In this document: in pieces, positions 18,945 to 28,681 of the stretch
Position numbering within the stretch: the stretch's first letter is position 1
Layout: each line of letters starts with the position of its first letter
Notes under the pieces: generated by a model
The model's input: only the letters and a program-made list of their open reading frames with translations
Told to the model about the DNA's origin: nothing
Databases searched by the model: none
Source: Prochlorococcus sp. AG-402-M15
Lineage (GTDB): Bacteria; Cyanobacteriota; Cyanobacteriia; PCC-6307; Cyanobiaceae
NCBI GenBank assembly: GCA_003216615.1
Contig: QCIP01000002.1
Span: 143,591-207,590 of the forward strand
Direction: 5' to 3'
Length of the DNA stretch: 64,000 nucleotides
Program-made: the position numbers and the translations under genes

Positions 18945-20315
18945 CTAAGCTACTTTGAGTTTTGAAAGGTTATCAGATTTAGATTTAATTTTATATCCAT
19001 TCTCCTCAAAAGTACTTTTACTAATCTCTCTAATTATTTTAATACCTAAATTTCTTAGTTTTAATTCAAAATTTTCATAACCTCTATCTAAATGTTCTAG
19101 TCCATAGATCTTACTACTACCTTTTGCGATGATTCCTGCAATTATTAATGCAGCTGATGACCTTAAATCTGAGCCAACTAGATTCATCCCATTAATTGTT
19201 TTAACACCTTTGATGTGAGCTACGTTTTTGTTTAGTTTTATACGGGCACCCATTTTATTAAGTAAATAAATATGATTCATTCTGTTTTCAAAAATAGTTT
19301 CGGTAATCTTTGATTCACCATTTGCAATTGTCATTAGAGCTGTAAATGGTGCCTGCAAATCAGTAGGAAAGCCTGGGAAAGGAGCTGTCTCAATATCTAC
19401 TCCTTTAATCTCTTTACTCTTGATTGAAATCGAATTACCTTTAATCGTAATTTTACTCCCACTCTCTTGAAGCTTATTAGTAACAGCTTCAAGATGATGA
19501 GGGATTACTGGAGAAATTGTTATTGAAGAGGAAGTTGCAGCGGCAGCTATTAGAAAAGTTCCAGCTTCTATTCGGTCTGGAATTACTTTATGGGTACAAC
19601 CGCCCAGCTTATTAACACCATCAATAATTATTGTTTCTTTACCAGAATCATAAATTTTTGCCCCCATTTTATTAAGCATTTGGCATAAATCTTGAACTTC
19701 AGGCTCTCTAGCAGCGTTTTCAATAGTAGTTCTTCCTTTAGCTAAAGATGCTGCCATTATTAAAGTTTCAGTTGCACCTACACTTGGACACTTTAATTTA
19801 ATATGAGTGCCATGAAGTCTATTTTTGTTACCCCTTATTTTTGCCTTGACAATTCCATCTTCAATAATAATGTTTGCTCCTAATGCGATTAGTCCATTAA
19901 TGTGCTCATCTATTGGCCTTGAGCCAATATTGCATCCACCTGGTAAGGGTACTTGAGCTTCTCCAAATTTAGTTAATAGTGCACCTATGCAAAAGAAACT
20001 AGCTCTTAATCCGTTAACAAGTTCATATGGAAGTTCTTTAATGGAAATAGTTGTTGGATCTATTTCTAGTTGATTGTTTTTATGAACTAAATTCACTCCT
20101 AAATTTTTTAGGATATTCCCCATTTTTTCAATATCAGTGAGAAAAGGTACATTTTCAAGAATTATTTTTTCATTAGTTAGCAATGATGAAGCTAATAAAA
20201 CTAAGGCCGAATTCTTCGCACCACTTATCTCAACTATTCCATTTAACTTCCCTTGGCCAAGAATCTTTAAATTTTGCGATTTAAGATATGACTTATTTTT
20301 GCTTCCGCAAATCAT
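18945..20315 (-). CDS. murA: UDP-N-acetylglucosamine 1-carboxyvinyltransferase
   Basis: A 456-residue enolpyruvyl transferase that starts peptidoglycan synthesis with PEP and UDP-GlcNAc. The N-terminal motif GISGAKNSALVLL-like segment is present (VEISGAKNSALV), as is the catalytic cysteine loop LPGGCNIGSRP. The EVQDLCQMLNKMGA and FPTDLQAP segments are also visible. It is about 35 residues longer than E. coli MurA, mainly from a lysine/serine-rich C-terminal tail. It is transcribed alone, divergent from the SpoU methyltransferase gene. Confidence 0.93.
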   Translation of the reverse strand: MICGSKNKSYLKSQNLKILGQGKLNGIVEISGAKNSALVLLASSLLTNEKIILENVPFLTDIEKMGNILKNLGVNLVHKNNQLEIDPTTISIKELPYELVNGLRASFFCIGALLTKFGEAQVPLPGGCNIGSRPIDEHINGLIALGANIIIEDGIVKAKIRGNKNRLHGTHIKLKCPSVGATETLIMAASLAKGRTTIENAAREPEVQDLCQMLNKMGAKIYDSGKETIIIDGVNKLGGCTHKVIPDRIEAGTFLIAAAATSSSITISPVIPHHLEAVTNKLQESGSKITIKGNSISIKSKEIKGVDIETAPFPGFPTDLQAPFTALMTIANGESKITETIFENRMNHIYLLNKMGARIKLNKNVAHIKGVKTINGMNLVGSDLRSSAALIIAGIIAKGSSKIYGLEHLDRGYENFELKLRNLGIKIIREISKSTFEENGYKIKSKSDNLSKLKVA

Positions 20316-20505
20316 TAAGACTTAATTTATTAGATTCATCATGACAAACTAATAATATTAAGTCCACCCTATGTAACGTCATGAATATTAAGTAAAAGTG
20401 AAAATGTATTTTTTTGATTTCTTGGGAAATAAAAATTTAATAAATAATTGATCAAAATATTTATGTAATTAAAATATAGTTGATAACAAATTTTTTAAAT
20501 TACTC

Positions 20506-21351
20506 ATAGAAAATACTTTTTTAAAAATAACTAGTAAAAACAATAATCTAGTTAAAAGATTTAGATCATTTAAAAGAAGATCATCTCCAAAAGATCAAGA
20601 CTTTTTTTGCATAGAGGGTACACATCTTATTGAAGAATTGCTGAAGTCTGGAAAAAATCCCTTTAAGATTTTAGTTACCGAAAAATGGCTAGGAAAGAAT
20701 CAAAATCTAAGCAAAAAATTTCATCAGTCATTAATAAATATTGTCTCAGAGGAAGTCTTGGCATCTGCGATTTCAACAATTAATCCAGATGGGATAGCAG
20801 CTTTAGTAGAGATTTCAGCAATACCTAATTATCAATTTAATAAAAAAGATGATTTTGTTCTTGTTCTCGACAGAATTCAAGATCCTGGGAATATGGGTAA
20901 TCTTTTTAGAACTGCTTTAGCTGCTGGTGTTGATGCAATTTTTTTAGCTGGAGGTGCACACCCATTAGGCCAAAAGGTATTAAGGGCATCCTCTGGTGCA
21001 GTTTTTCATCTGCCATTTTTAAGATTTGATGGAACTGAAGAAGAAATATTAAATTCTTTACTTAAGTCTTTGTCTGAATTATCAAATGTAGGATTTAATA
21101 TTCTCTCTACTAGTAGCCATAATAAAAGTTCACAAAAACCTTCAAAACCTTACTGGGAAGTTGATTGGTCTAGACGTACCGCATTAATCTTGGGTAATGA
21201 AGGTCAAGGTATTCATAAAAAAATTCAAGAAGCTTTTAATGAAACAATTACAATTCCGCATAGTGAGCTTGTAGAATCATTGAATGTGGCTTGTGTTGCA
21301 GTTCCGTTATTACTAGAACGAAAAAGAGTCGCATACACCTCTAATAAATAA
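20506..21351 (+). CDS. SpoU/TrmH-family RNA 2'-O-methyltransferase, start codon uncertain
   Basis: The C-terminal SPOUT domain is clear: LDRIQDPGNMGNLFRTA, ALILGNEGQGI, and IPHSELVESLNVACV, the three knot motifs. It should 2'-O-methylate rRNA or tRNA. The first conventional start, TTG at 20638, falls inside the conserved N-terminal domain (CIEGTHLIEEL is already upstream of it). Reading back in frame shows the usual family opening ITSKNNNLVKRFRSF from 20527, but no ATG, GTG or TTG exists before the stop at 20470. The given start at an ATA is a guess; the conventional alternative is 20638. It lies 7 bases before lpdA. Confidence 0.8.
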   Translation: MENTFLKITSKNNNLVKRFRSFKRRSSPKDQDFFCIEGTHLIEELLKSGKNPFKILVTEKWLGKNQNLSKKFHQSLINIVSEEVLASAISTINPDGIAALVEISAIPNYQFNKKDDFVLVLDRIQDPGNMGNLFRTALAAGVDAIFLAGGAHPLGQKVLRASSGAVFHLPFLRFDGTEEEILNSLLKSLSELSNVGFNILSTSSHNKSSQKPSKPYWEVDWSRRTALILGNEGQGIHKKIQEAFNETITIPHSELVESLNVACVAVPLLLERKRVAYTSNK

Positions 21352-21358
21352 ATAAAAA

Positions 21359-22798
21359 GTGACTGATTCAAGTTTTGATTTTGATTTAATCGTAATAGGA
21401 GCAGGATATGGAGGTTTTGATGCCGCTAAACATGCTGCTGGGAAGGGAATGAAAGTCGCAATAGTAGAATCTTCTGATATGGGAGGCACTTGTGTTAACA
21501 AGGGTTGTGTTCCATCTAAAGCTCTTTTGGCTGCAAGTGGAAAAGTTAGAGAAATAGCTGATTATGAACATTTAGCTAAATTTGGTATTCATGCTTCCCC
21601 AGTAAGGTTCGAGAGATCAAAAATTGCAGATCATGCAAATAATTTAGTTTCAAATGTTAGGGAAAATTTAACAAAAACTCTCAAAAGGAGTGGAGTTGAA
21701 ATTATTTTGGGCACTGGCAGAATTGAAGGGAATCAAAAAGTAGGTGTAAGAGATAAAAACGGAATTGATAAAAATTTCACATGTAAGAATATTGTTATAG
21801 CAACTGGTTCTTCTCCTTTTGTGCCCCGTGGAATAACTTTGGATAATAGGACTGTATTTACTAGTGATGATGCTGTTAAACTTGAGTGGCTTCCAAGATG
21901 GATAGCAATTATTGGAAGCGGATATATAGGATTAGAATTTGCTGATGTTTATACCGCGCTTGGTTGTGAAGTTACCATGATCGAGGCTTTGGAAAATATT
22001 ATGCCAACATTTGATCCAGACATCACTAAAATTGCTAAGAAGAACCTTATTCAAGCAAGAGATATAGACACAAAATCAAATGTCTTTGCTACAAAAATAA
22101 CACCTGGATGCCCTGTAAAAATAGAACTGACAGATGCAAAATCTAAGGAAGTTGTAGAAACTTTAGAAGTTGACGCTGTACTAGTTGCAACTGGCAGAAG
22201 TCCTAATAGTAATAACTTAAATCTTGAGTCGGTTGGTATCGAAACAGTAAAAGGTTTCATTCCTATAGATGATCAAATGAGAGTTAAGAATGGTGATGAA
22301 ATAATACCTAATATTTGGGCTGTTGGAGATGTAACAGGCAAACTAATGCTTGCCCATACAGCTGCAGCCCAGGGTACTATTGCTGTTGATAATATTTGCG
22401 GTGGTAATGTCGAAATTAACTATAAAAGTATTCCTGCAGCAACCTTTACTCACCCTGAGATAAGTTCAGTTGGTCTCTCTGAAGCTGAAGCTAAAGAGAT
22501 ATCTGCAAAAGAAAATTTTACTTTGGGAGTTGTCAAAAGCTTCTTTAAGGCTAATTCAAAAGCATTGGCTGAATTGGAGAGTGATGGATTGCTAAAGTTG
22601 ATTTTCAATAAAGATAATGGGGAAGTATTAGGTGCTCATATTTTTGGGTTACATGCAGCTGACTTAATTCAAGAAATTTCGAACGCTATTTCAAGGAACC
22701 AAGATGTAATTGAATTATCAAAAGAAGTTCATACTCATCCCACTCTTAGTGAAGTAGTTGAGGTCGCATATAAACAAGCGGCTTCTCAAATAAAATAA
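21359..22798 (+). CDS. lpdA: Dihydrolipoamide dehydrogenase
   Basis: A 479-residue flavoprotein, the E3 component that reoxidises lipoamide in pyruvate dehydrogenase and the glycine cleavage system. The N-terminal FAD motif GAGYGGFDAAKHAA and the redox disulfide GGTCVNKGCVPSK (C-x4-C) are present. The NAD-binding GSGYIGLEFADVY and the C-terminal HTHPTLSEVVE with the active-site histidine are intact. It starts at a GTG. It follows the methyltransferase gene closely and precedes trpC by 12 bases. pdhA is at 31-32 kb. Confidence 0.95.
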   Translation: MTDSSFDFDLIVIGAGYGGFDAAKHAAGKGMKVAIVESSDMGGTCVNKGCVPSKALLAASGKVREIADYEHLAKFGIHASPVRFERSKIADHANNLVSNVRENLTKTLKRSGVEIILGTGRIEGNQKVGVRDKNGIDKNFTCKNIVIATGSSPFVPRGITLDNRTVFTSDDAVKLEWLPRWIAIIGSGYIGLEFADVYTALGCEVTMIEALENIMPTFDPDITKIAKKNLIQARDIDTKSNVFATKITPGCPVKIELTDAKSKEVVETLEVDAVLVATGRSPNSNNLNLESVGIETVKGFIPIDDQMRVKNGDEIIPNIWAVGDVTGKLMLAHTAAAQGTIAVDNICGGNVEINYKSIPAATFTHPEISSVGLSEAEAKEISAKENFTLGVVKSFFKANSKALAELESDGLLKLIFNKDNGEVLGAHIFGLHAADLIQEISNAISRNQDVIELSKEVHTHPTLSEVVEVAYKQAASQIK

Positions 22799-22810
22799 TA
22801 TCTAAAATTA

Positions 22811-23698
22811 ATGGAGATAAGACGCAGGCCACCAAATCCAACAGTAAGGGTAGAAAATTTAGAATATGCTGTACCTCATAGAGAAGCACAAGCAAAAAAT
22901 ATTCTGGAAGAAATTGTATGGCACAAGGACATTGAAATTAAGAATTTTAAAAAAATAGTTTCTTTAGAAGATCTCATTAAAAAGATTGAAAACCTTCCCG
23001 CTCCCAAAGATTTTTATAAAAATATCTTGGAGTCCAAAATAAAACCAGGAGTAATTGCTGAAATAAAAAAAGCTAGTCCGAGTAAAGGAGTTATTAGAAA
23101 AGATTTTAACCCTGAAGACATAGCAATTTGTTATGAAGGATTAGGTGCATCATGTATCTCAGTACTTACCGATAAAAGGTTTTTCCAAGGTAGTTATGAA
23201 ATACTCGAAACTGTAAGAAAATCAACTAATCTACCTCTACTCTGCAAAGATTTTATTATTTCTGCTTATCAGATCTATAAAGCAAGGGTATCTGGTGCTG
23301 ATGCAATATTATTAATTGCTGCGATTTTAAGTGATGACGATTTAATTTATCTAAAGAAAATAGCTGATAATTTAGAGATGAGTGTTCTTGTTGAAGTCCA
23401 TAACGATAATGAATTAGAAAGGATTTTAAAGTTAAAATCTTTTAATTTGATTGGAATAAATAACAGAGACTTAAAAACTTTTAAAACGGATTTAAAAACA
23501 TCAATAGAATTGATGAATACATATGCAGATATATTTTTAAAACAAGATATTCTTCCCATTAGTGAATCCGGAATTAATTGTGCAGAAGATTTAAAATCGC
23601 TTAGATCTATTGGAATCAAGGGAGTATTAATTGGTGAAACTTTTATGAGAGAAAGTGATATTGAACAATCTTTCAAGAAATTATTTAACTCAATTTAA
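22811..23698 (+). CDS. trpC: Indole-3-glycerol phosphate synthase
   Basis: A 295-residue TIM-barrel enzyme of tryptophan synthesis. Catalytic segments are [12 protein letters not shown] (N-terminal lysine and phosphate loop), [33 protein letters not shown] and the phosphate-binding SESGI region. The N-terminal 40-residue extension (starting [10 protein letters not shown]) is typical of cyanobacterial enzymes. It is 12 bases downstream of lpdA, probably in the same transcript. Confidence 0.94.
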   Translation: MEIRRRPPNPTVRVENLEYAVPHREAQAKNILEEIVWHKDIEIKNFKKIVSLEDLIKKIENLPAPKDFYKNILESKIKPGVIAEIKKASPSKGVIRKDFNPEDIAICYEGLGASCISVLTDKRFFQGSYEILETVRKSTNLPLLCKDFIISAYQIYKARVSGADAILLIAAILSDDDLIYLKKIADNLEMSVLVEVHNDNELERILKLKSFNLIGINNRDLKTFKTDLKTSIELMNTYADIFLKQDILPISESGINCAEDLKSLRSIGIKGVLIGETFMRESDIEQSFKKLFNSI

Positions 23699-23755
23699 TT
23701 TTGACTTCAAATCGTGCTATAAAATTTAATAAACAAAGTTGTACTGAATATATAT

Positions 23756-24427
23756 ATGCAGGCTGTAATTTTAACCGGTATAGTTGCAGGATTTGTGCAT
23801 GTCGTTAGTGGCACTGATCATCTAATTGCAATGGCACCAGCAGCGATTAATAATCCCCGAAAAGCTCTTAAAAATAGTTTCTCATGGGGCTTAGGACACT
23901 CTTCAGGTGTCCTCTTGTTAGCTTTCCTAGCGATTTTTATTAAGGATATTACGCCATTAAACAAATTTTCCAATATTGCCGAATTCCTAGTTGGAATTTC
24001 TCTTCTAATTGTTGGAGTATTTGCTATAAAAAATTCTTTTCAATTAAGTATCCACTCTCATTCCCATAAGCATGAGAATGGAATTGCCCATCGTCACTTT
24101 CACTTTCATGTTAAGGAACAAAAAAATAATAATAAGCACTCACATGCTTTGACAGGTTTAGGCTTGCTACACGGTATAGCTGGAGGTTCGCATTTTCTTG
24201 CAGTTCTTCCCGCTTTAGCACTACCTTTAACAAGTGCTAGCTTATATTTGATTTCATATTTGATTGGTTCACTAATTAGTATGAATCTTTTTACTTGTTT
24301 AATATCTTTTACCACCTTTAAATCAAGTCAAAAATTTATTAAAAGATTAATAGCTGTAGCAGGAGGGCTTTCCTTTTCTTTGGGATTATTTTGGATTCAA
24401 AGAAGTGCTTCTGTTTTTTTGAATTAA
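23756..24427 (+). CDS. Putative nickel permease (UreH/NiCoT-related) beside Ni-SOD
   Basis: A 223-residue protein with about six transmembrane helices. Helix 1 contains HVVSGTDHLIAMAP, close to the His-x4-Asp-His metal motif of NiCoT/UreH transporters. A second GLGHSSG motif and a third GLLHGIAGGSHFL motif follow. A cytosolic histidine-rich loop (about residues 100-127) should bind metal. It lies tail to tail with sodX and sodN, so nickel supply for Ni-SOD is the likely role. This is inferred from motifs and neighbours. It overlaps the sodX end by 42 bases. Confidence 0.82.
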   Translation: MQAVILTGIVAGFVHVVSGTDHLIAMAPAAINNPRKALKNSFSWGLGHSSGVLLLAFLAIFIKDITPLNKFSNIAEFLVGISLLIVGVFAIKNSFQLSIHSHSHKHENGIAHRHFHFHVKEQKNNNKHSHALTGLGLLHGIAGGSHFLAVLPALALPLTSASLYLISYLIGSLISMNLFTCLISFTTFKSSQKFIKRLIAVAGGLSFSLGLFWIQRSASVFLN

Positions 24428-24787
24428 AAAATTTTTTAATTTAGGAATAATTAATTTAGAAGTGACAATCCCAATTATTTTTTCGTTATTGATTAATCCA
24501 AATTTATTACTATCTTCGCTAAATTTGATATTGTCGCCAAGGACCTCAATATTATTTTGATTCACTGAAGTTATCCTTTTTATTAGGTTTTTATTTTTAA
24601 GTGGATGATTAAAAATAACTATTTGTCGATTTTTTAGTATTGATTTATTTTTTTTATATTTTTTAAAAAATACAATATCACCTTCTTTTAGGTAAGGTAA
24701 CATCGATTCACCACTAATAATGGCTGATTTTCTTAAACCTAAAAAAAATAAAATAAATTCAAAAAAACTTTTAAAAATAATTCTGAT
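24386..24787 (-). CDS. sodX: Nickel-type superoxide dismutase maturation protease (SodX)
   Basis: An S26-family signal-peptidase-like protein that removes the SodN propeptide to expose the Ni-binding N-terminus. The frame from 24787 gives 133 residues: a hydrophobic N-terminal segment, ISGESMLPYLKEGD with the catalytic Ser28, VIFNHP, LIKRI with the likely general-base lysine, and VLGDN. The only ATG (24703) starts one residue after the catalytic serine, so it cannot be the true start. Upstream, the junction with sodN reads TAATC where TAATG would be expected. Start codon ATC is therefore uncertain. It overlaps the convergent permease by 42 bases. Confidence 0.8.
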   Translation of the reverse strand: MRIIFKSFFEFILFFLGLRKSAIISGESMLPYLKEGDIVFFKKYKKNKSILKNRQIVIFNHPLKNKNLIKRITSVNQNNIEVLGDNIKFSEDSNKFGLINNEKIIGIVTSKLIIPKLKNFLIQKNRSTSLNPK

Positions 24788-25260
24788 TAACTAGCTTTTA
24801 CAAAAGCGTCTGATCTTCCTTTTGAAGCCCAGAAAATATTATGAATCTTTTCTACATAACTCATTAATTCTTCGGCTTGAGCTAAATCAATATTAACTTT
24901 GCAAGCACTACATAATTTAGCTGCCTTCCAAATAGTTTCATGTAGGTCTGGATAAGTTTCCAAATGGACAGGTTTAAAATAGTCTGTCCACAAAATTAAA
25001 ATTTCTTTTTTTGTTTCTTTCGCTTGCTCTTCTTTAACTGCAACATATCTAGAAAATGTATTGCTGTAAGCTGCCCATTCTTCAGAGTCAGTACTAGAAG
25101 GGGGATCTAATGCAATAAGCTTTTTAGTCATTGATAGAACTGCTTCAGCTGCAACTCTAGTAGATGCTGGGTCGTAAACACCGCAAGGACCGTCACAGTG
25201 AGCGTGGACTATCATTGAGGAATCTTTATTTAGAAGGGAATTGATGAATTTACTTAACAT
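24787..25260 (-). CDS. sodN: Nickel superoxide dismutase
   Basis: A 157-residue precursor. The propeptide is 20 residues and ends VHA. The mature N-terminus is HCDGPCGVYDP, the nickel hook, with His21, Cys22 and Cys26 as ligands. The rest is the expected four-helix bundle with no insertions. It removes superoxide, and Prochlorococcus is known to rely on Ni-SOD. Its stop abuts sodX, the protease that matures it, and the predicted Ni permease is convergent. Length is typical of NiSOD precursors. Confidence 0.95.
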   Translation of the reverse strand: MLSKFINSLLNKDSSMIVHAHCDGPCGVYDPASTRVAAEAVLSMTKKLIALDPPSSTDSEEWAAYSNTFSRYVAVKEEQAKETKKEILILWTDYFKPVHLETYPDLHETIWKAAKLCSACKVNIDLAQAEELMSYVEKIHNIFWASKGRSDAFVKAS

Positions 25261-25338
25261 TTCAAATATTTGGTGTTGTACATATATTACTTGGAGATTA
25301 ACTAAATTGAAAAGTCTTAGATATTTTTCTTACTTAAT

Positions 25339-25911
25339 TTAATTGACTTTTAATAATTCAACTTCAAATATTAAAGTCGCATTACCAGGTATTACATTTC
25401 CTGCTCCTCTTGATCCATAAGCAAGTTCAGGAGGAATTGTTAATTTTCTTTTCCCTCCAACCTTCATACCTGCGACACCTTCGTCCCAACCTTTTATTAC
25501 TCGTCCTGCACCCAAGGGAAAGCTGAATGGAGCTCTACCGATACTTGTGTCGAATTGCGTTCCGTCTTTTAGAGTTCCTGTGTAATTTACGGTAACTGTT
25601 AGCCCTGAGCTGGCTTCATCTCCTTCCCCATTTAAAATATCCGTAATAATTAGACCACTTTCTGTAGTCCTTGAATTGCTGTCTGATGGTGTTTCATCTG
25701 CCATAGCGAAAAGTATAGGATTTGGATCTGATGGGTCTAGTTCAAATAAATTATTATTTGAAACATTTGATGATTTTGCAAAAGTTGTTTTTTGAACTGA
25801 CTGAGTTTCTGATTCGGCAGCAATAACAACTTGTGGTGAATTAAATTGACTGAAAAGAGTTAATGAAACACAAAAAACAAAAACTGCAAAACTGATAAAG
25901 ACTTCTTTCAC
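25339..25911 (-). CDS. FKBP-type peptidyl-prolyl cis-trans isomerase, exported
   Basis: A 190-residue protein with a hydrophobic N-terminal segment (about residues 5-20: signal peptide or anchor) and a low-complexity linker of about 60 residues. A complete FKBP domain follows from [55 protein letters not shown] and IFEVELL. It should accelerate proline isomerisation of proteins outside the cytosol or in the thylakoid lumen. Divergent from lnt. Confidence 0.9.
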   Translation of the reverse strand: MKEVFISFAVFVFCVSLTLFSQFNSPQVVIAAESETQSVQKTTFAKSSNVSNNNLFELDPSDPNPILFAMADETPSDSNSRTTESGLIITDILNGEGDEASSGLTVTVNYTGTLKDGTQFDTSIGRAPFSFPLGAGRVIKGWDEGVAGMKVGGKRKLTIPPELAYGSRGAGNVIPGNATLIFEVELLKVN

Positions 25912-25954
25912 TTAAATTTTGAAAGTTACTAAAACTAAGTTTACAGAATGAAGC

Positions 25955-25960
25955 TACAAT
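25955..25960 (+). promoter_or_regulatory. Possible -10 element for lnt
   Basis: TACAAT is 37 bases before the lnt TTG start, in the divergent spacer with the FKBP gene. It fits a sigma-70-type -10 box; no matching -35 is seen at proper spacing. Confidence 0.25.
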
Positions 25961-25997
25961 AAATGGGTGATTATAAATTTAATTTAGTAATTTTTGA

Positions 25998-27485
25998 TTG
26001 TTAATCCCGACTCAAATTAAAAGTCTAAGACAATATTTTTACCCTTGTTTAGGAGGAATTTTAGGAGGAATTTCTGTTTCAACTCACTTTTGGCTGATTT
26101 TTATGCCGATATCTTTATTTATTTTATGGAAGGGAAGTGAGAGAAGAATAGCAAATTTTTGGTGGGGTTTTTTCTTCGTTTTGATAAGTCATTCATGGTT
26201 ATATGATCTTCATCCATTGACATGGCTTGGGTTCTCATGGCTTGCAAGTTTAATAATCGCCATTTCAATATTATTATTTTGCGCTTTTTTGGGTGGGTTA
26301 TTAGTTTTTTTATGGGGATTGTTAGTTGAAATTATTCTCTGGAAAGAGGATGTTTTTAAAATGAAAATATTACCTTTAACAGTAAAAGTATTTTTTTTAT
26401 CTTTGACTTGGGGGATTGGTGAATTGATACTTTCACAAACACCTTTTTTCTGGATAGGTTTAGGAGAGAGTCTTGTCCCAGGTGATATTTATCTTGCTAG
26501 TTTGGCAAGATGGATTGGCGCAAGTGGTTTATGCGTATTACAAATATTTATTGGATTTTGGATTTTTTTTACTCATGGTAGATGGAGAAGAAAACTTCAC
26601 TTTAAAAAAATATTTCTCTTAGGACTATTAGTTATTATTTTTTTACATTTATTTGGAGGTTTAATAACTCCAATAAAAAGAAATTATGAATATCCAGTAG
26701 CTATTTGGCAAACTAATATACCAACAAGAGAAAAATTAAAAATAAATGATGAATTTATTAAAGAAAAACAATCTATCGCTCAAAAATTTGCTTTAGCCAA
26801 TCAAGCAAAACTTCTTGTTGCCCCTGAAGGAACTCTACCTAATAATTTTCATATTTATAAAAGTAGTAGGGTTAATATGTTGGCAGGGGGTTTCAGAAAT
26901 TCTAATAATGAGTTAAGAAGTTCTTTACTCGGATTTCAAATTGGGGATAAATCTTTTACCTCATTTATAGATAAAAATAGACTTGTTCCATTAGGTGAAA
27001 AAATACCTGGATTTTTAGTCAATTCTTCAAAAGGATTATCAGCAGTAGGAGGAATTCAACCAGGCTCTGATTCAAGATTTTTTGATCCTGAATTTACACA
27101 ACCTCTAGCAGTGGCTATCTGTTATGAAATTAGTGATGGATTGAAAATAAGAAAGGCTATTAATAGCGGAGCAAAACTAATAATAACTTCAGCAAATTTA
27201 GATCCCTATCCAACTAAGCTTTATAATCAATTCCTGTCTTTGGCAAGATTGAGAAGTATTGAAAATAAAAAAGATAATCTACTTGTATCAAACACCGGTC
27301 CTTCGGGTTTAGTTCAGGATGATGGAAAAATAATTCAACTTTTAGATTTAAATGTGGAGCAAAACAAAATAGTGTTCCCTAATTTTTCATCCGACAAGAC
27401 TTTTTATACAAAATTTGGAGATAAACCTATTTTGTTATTGTTTATATTTTTTATGGGATTAAATTTCTTTTGGAAAATTAATTAA
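25998..27485 (+). CDS. lnt: Apolipoprotein N-acyltransferase
   Basis: A 495-residue membrane enzyme that adds the third acyl chain to lipoproteins. About six N-terminal transmembrane helices precede a nitrilase-like domain: the catalytic Glu in VAPEGTLP (about residue 276), and the Cys in [10 protein letters not shown] (about residue 377). A final transmembrane helix closes the protein. The start is a TTG. Its end overlaps mnmA by 8 bases tail to tail. Confidence 0.88.
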   Translation: MLIPTQIKSLRQYFYPCLGGILGGISVSTHFWLIFMPISLFILWKGSERRIANFWWGFFFVLISHSWLYDLHPLTWLGFSWLASLIIAISILLFCAFLGGLLVFLWGLLVEIILWKEDVFKMKILPLTVKVFFLSLTWGIGELILSQTPFFWIGLGESLVPGDIYLASLARWIGASGLCVLQIFIGFWIFFTHGRWRRKLHFKKIFLLGLLVIIFLHLFGGLITPIKRNYEYPVAIWQTNIPTREKLKINDEFIKEKQSIAQKFALANQAKLLVAPEGTLPNNFHIYKSSRVNMLAGGFRNSNNELRSSLLGFQIGDKSFTSFIDKNRLVPLGEKIPGFLVNSSKGLSAVGGIQPGSDSRFFDPEFTQPLAVAICYEISDGLKIRKAINSGAKLIITSANLDPYPTKLYNQFLSLARLRSIENKKDNLLVSNTGPSGLVQDDGKIIQLLDLNVEQNKIVFPNFSSDKTFYTKFGDKPILLLFIFFMGLNFFWKIN

Positions 27486-28635
27486 TTAATCCGCCACCTA
27501 ATAAAATTTCTCCTTTATAAAAAACTGCAGCTTGTCCGGGCGTTACCGAACTTTGACTTTCTTCAAAAATTAATTTAAATGTTGTAGTTGGATTATCTAA
27601 ATTTTTCAAAGGTATTAAAGTTCCTTTTACTGGATAACTTCTATATCTGATTTGTGCTTCTACTTCTATTTCTTGCTTAGGTTCTTCGATTGAAACCCAG
27701 TTAACCTTACTAATTATTGCTTCTCTATTAAATAGATCACTTTTATCTGCTACATAAACTATGTTTTTTATCCTGTCTAAACTTTTTACATATAATGGTT
27801 CCGGCCAAGCAATGCCCAAACCTTTTCTTTGACCTACCGTAAAGTGCTGAATACCATTATGCGATCCTAGGACTTCCCCATTTACATGTACAATTTCTCC
27901 TTCTTTGGGTTCAATGTGTTTGTCGATAAATAGCTGCATTGATCCATAATGCTCAACTAAACATAAATCTTGACTTTCTGGTTTTTGAGCAGTTCTAAGG
28001 CCCAATCTCAGGGCTTCTTTTCTTGTTTCTTCTTTTTTCATTTCACCAAGAGGAAATTCTAATCTGCTTAGTACTTCTTGTGAAAGAGAATAAAGAAAAT
28101 AACTTTGGTCTTTGTTTTCGTCAGCACCTCTGAGAAGAAGGAAGTTCTTAAATACAAAGTTCTTGCAATCAAGTGTTTCAGCATAAGATGATTTTTTTAC
28201 CCTTGCGTAATGTCCTGTCGCAATATGAGTAAAGTCTTTTTTGTTTATTGCGTAATTAAGCATCTCTTCAAACTTCACATTCTTGTTGCACATAGAACAT
28301 GGAAGTGGAGTGAATCCTTCCTCATAGCTTTCAGTAGTTTTTTTAATTACCTCTCTTTCGAAAATTTCTCTTGAGTCTATTATTTTATGATTAATTCCCA
28401 AATCTTCACAAAGGCCAGCAGCATCTACTAATCCTTCAGAACAGCAGGAGCCTTGCCCTTTCATCAGCCAAAGAGTTAGTCCCTCAACATTCCAGCCTCT
28501 TTCTACAAGAAGAGCAGCTGAAAGGGAACTATCTACGCCACCAGAGAGACCTACAATAATATTTTTCTTCTTTTTAGTCTTATTATTAGAAGAAAAAAAG
28601 TTTTCTAATTTTTTATCCTTTTGTGTATTTAACAT
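27478..28635 (-). CDS. mnmA: tRNA-specific 2-thiouridylase MnmA
   Basis: A 385-residue enzyme that makes 2-thiouridine at U34 of Lys, Glu and Gln tRNAs. The PP-loop [15 protein letters not shown] is near residue 30. The catalytic cysteines lie in [14 protein letters not shown] and SQDLCLV. TGHYARV and [12 protein letters not shown] are also visible. Only 46 bases separate it from the divergent nnr gene, so the two promoters must overlap or abut. Confidence 0.95.
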   Translation of the reverse strand: MLNTQKDKKLENFFSSNNKTKKKKNIIVGLSGGVDSSLSAALLVERGWNVEGLTLWLMKGQGSCCSEGLVDAAGLCEDLGINHKIIDSREIFEREVIKKTTESYEEGFTPLPCSMCNKNVKFEEMLNYAINKKDFTHIATGHYARVKKSSYAETLDCKNFVFKNFLLLRGADENKDQSYFLYSLSQEVLSRLEFPLGEMKKEETRKEALRLGLRTAQKPESQDLCLVEHYGSMQLFIDKHIEPKEGEIVHVNGEVLGSHNGIQHFTVGQRKGLGIAWPEPLYVKSLDRIKNIVYVADKSDLFNREAIISKVNWVSIEEPKQEIEVEAQIRYRSYPVKGTLIPLKNLDNPTTTFKLIFEESQSSVTPGQAAVFYKGEILLGGGLIN

Positions 28636-28681
28636 GGAAGTTTAAATTTTTGAACAGTTCTTCAATTGCTTTGTACTCATT

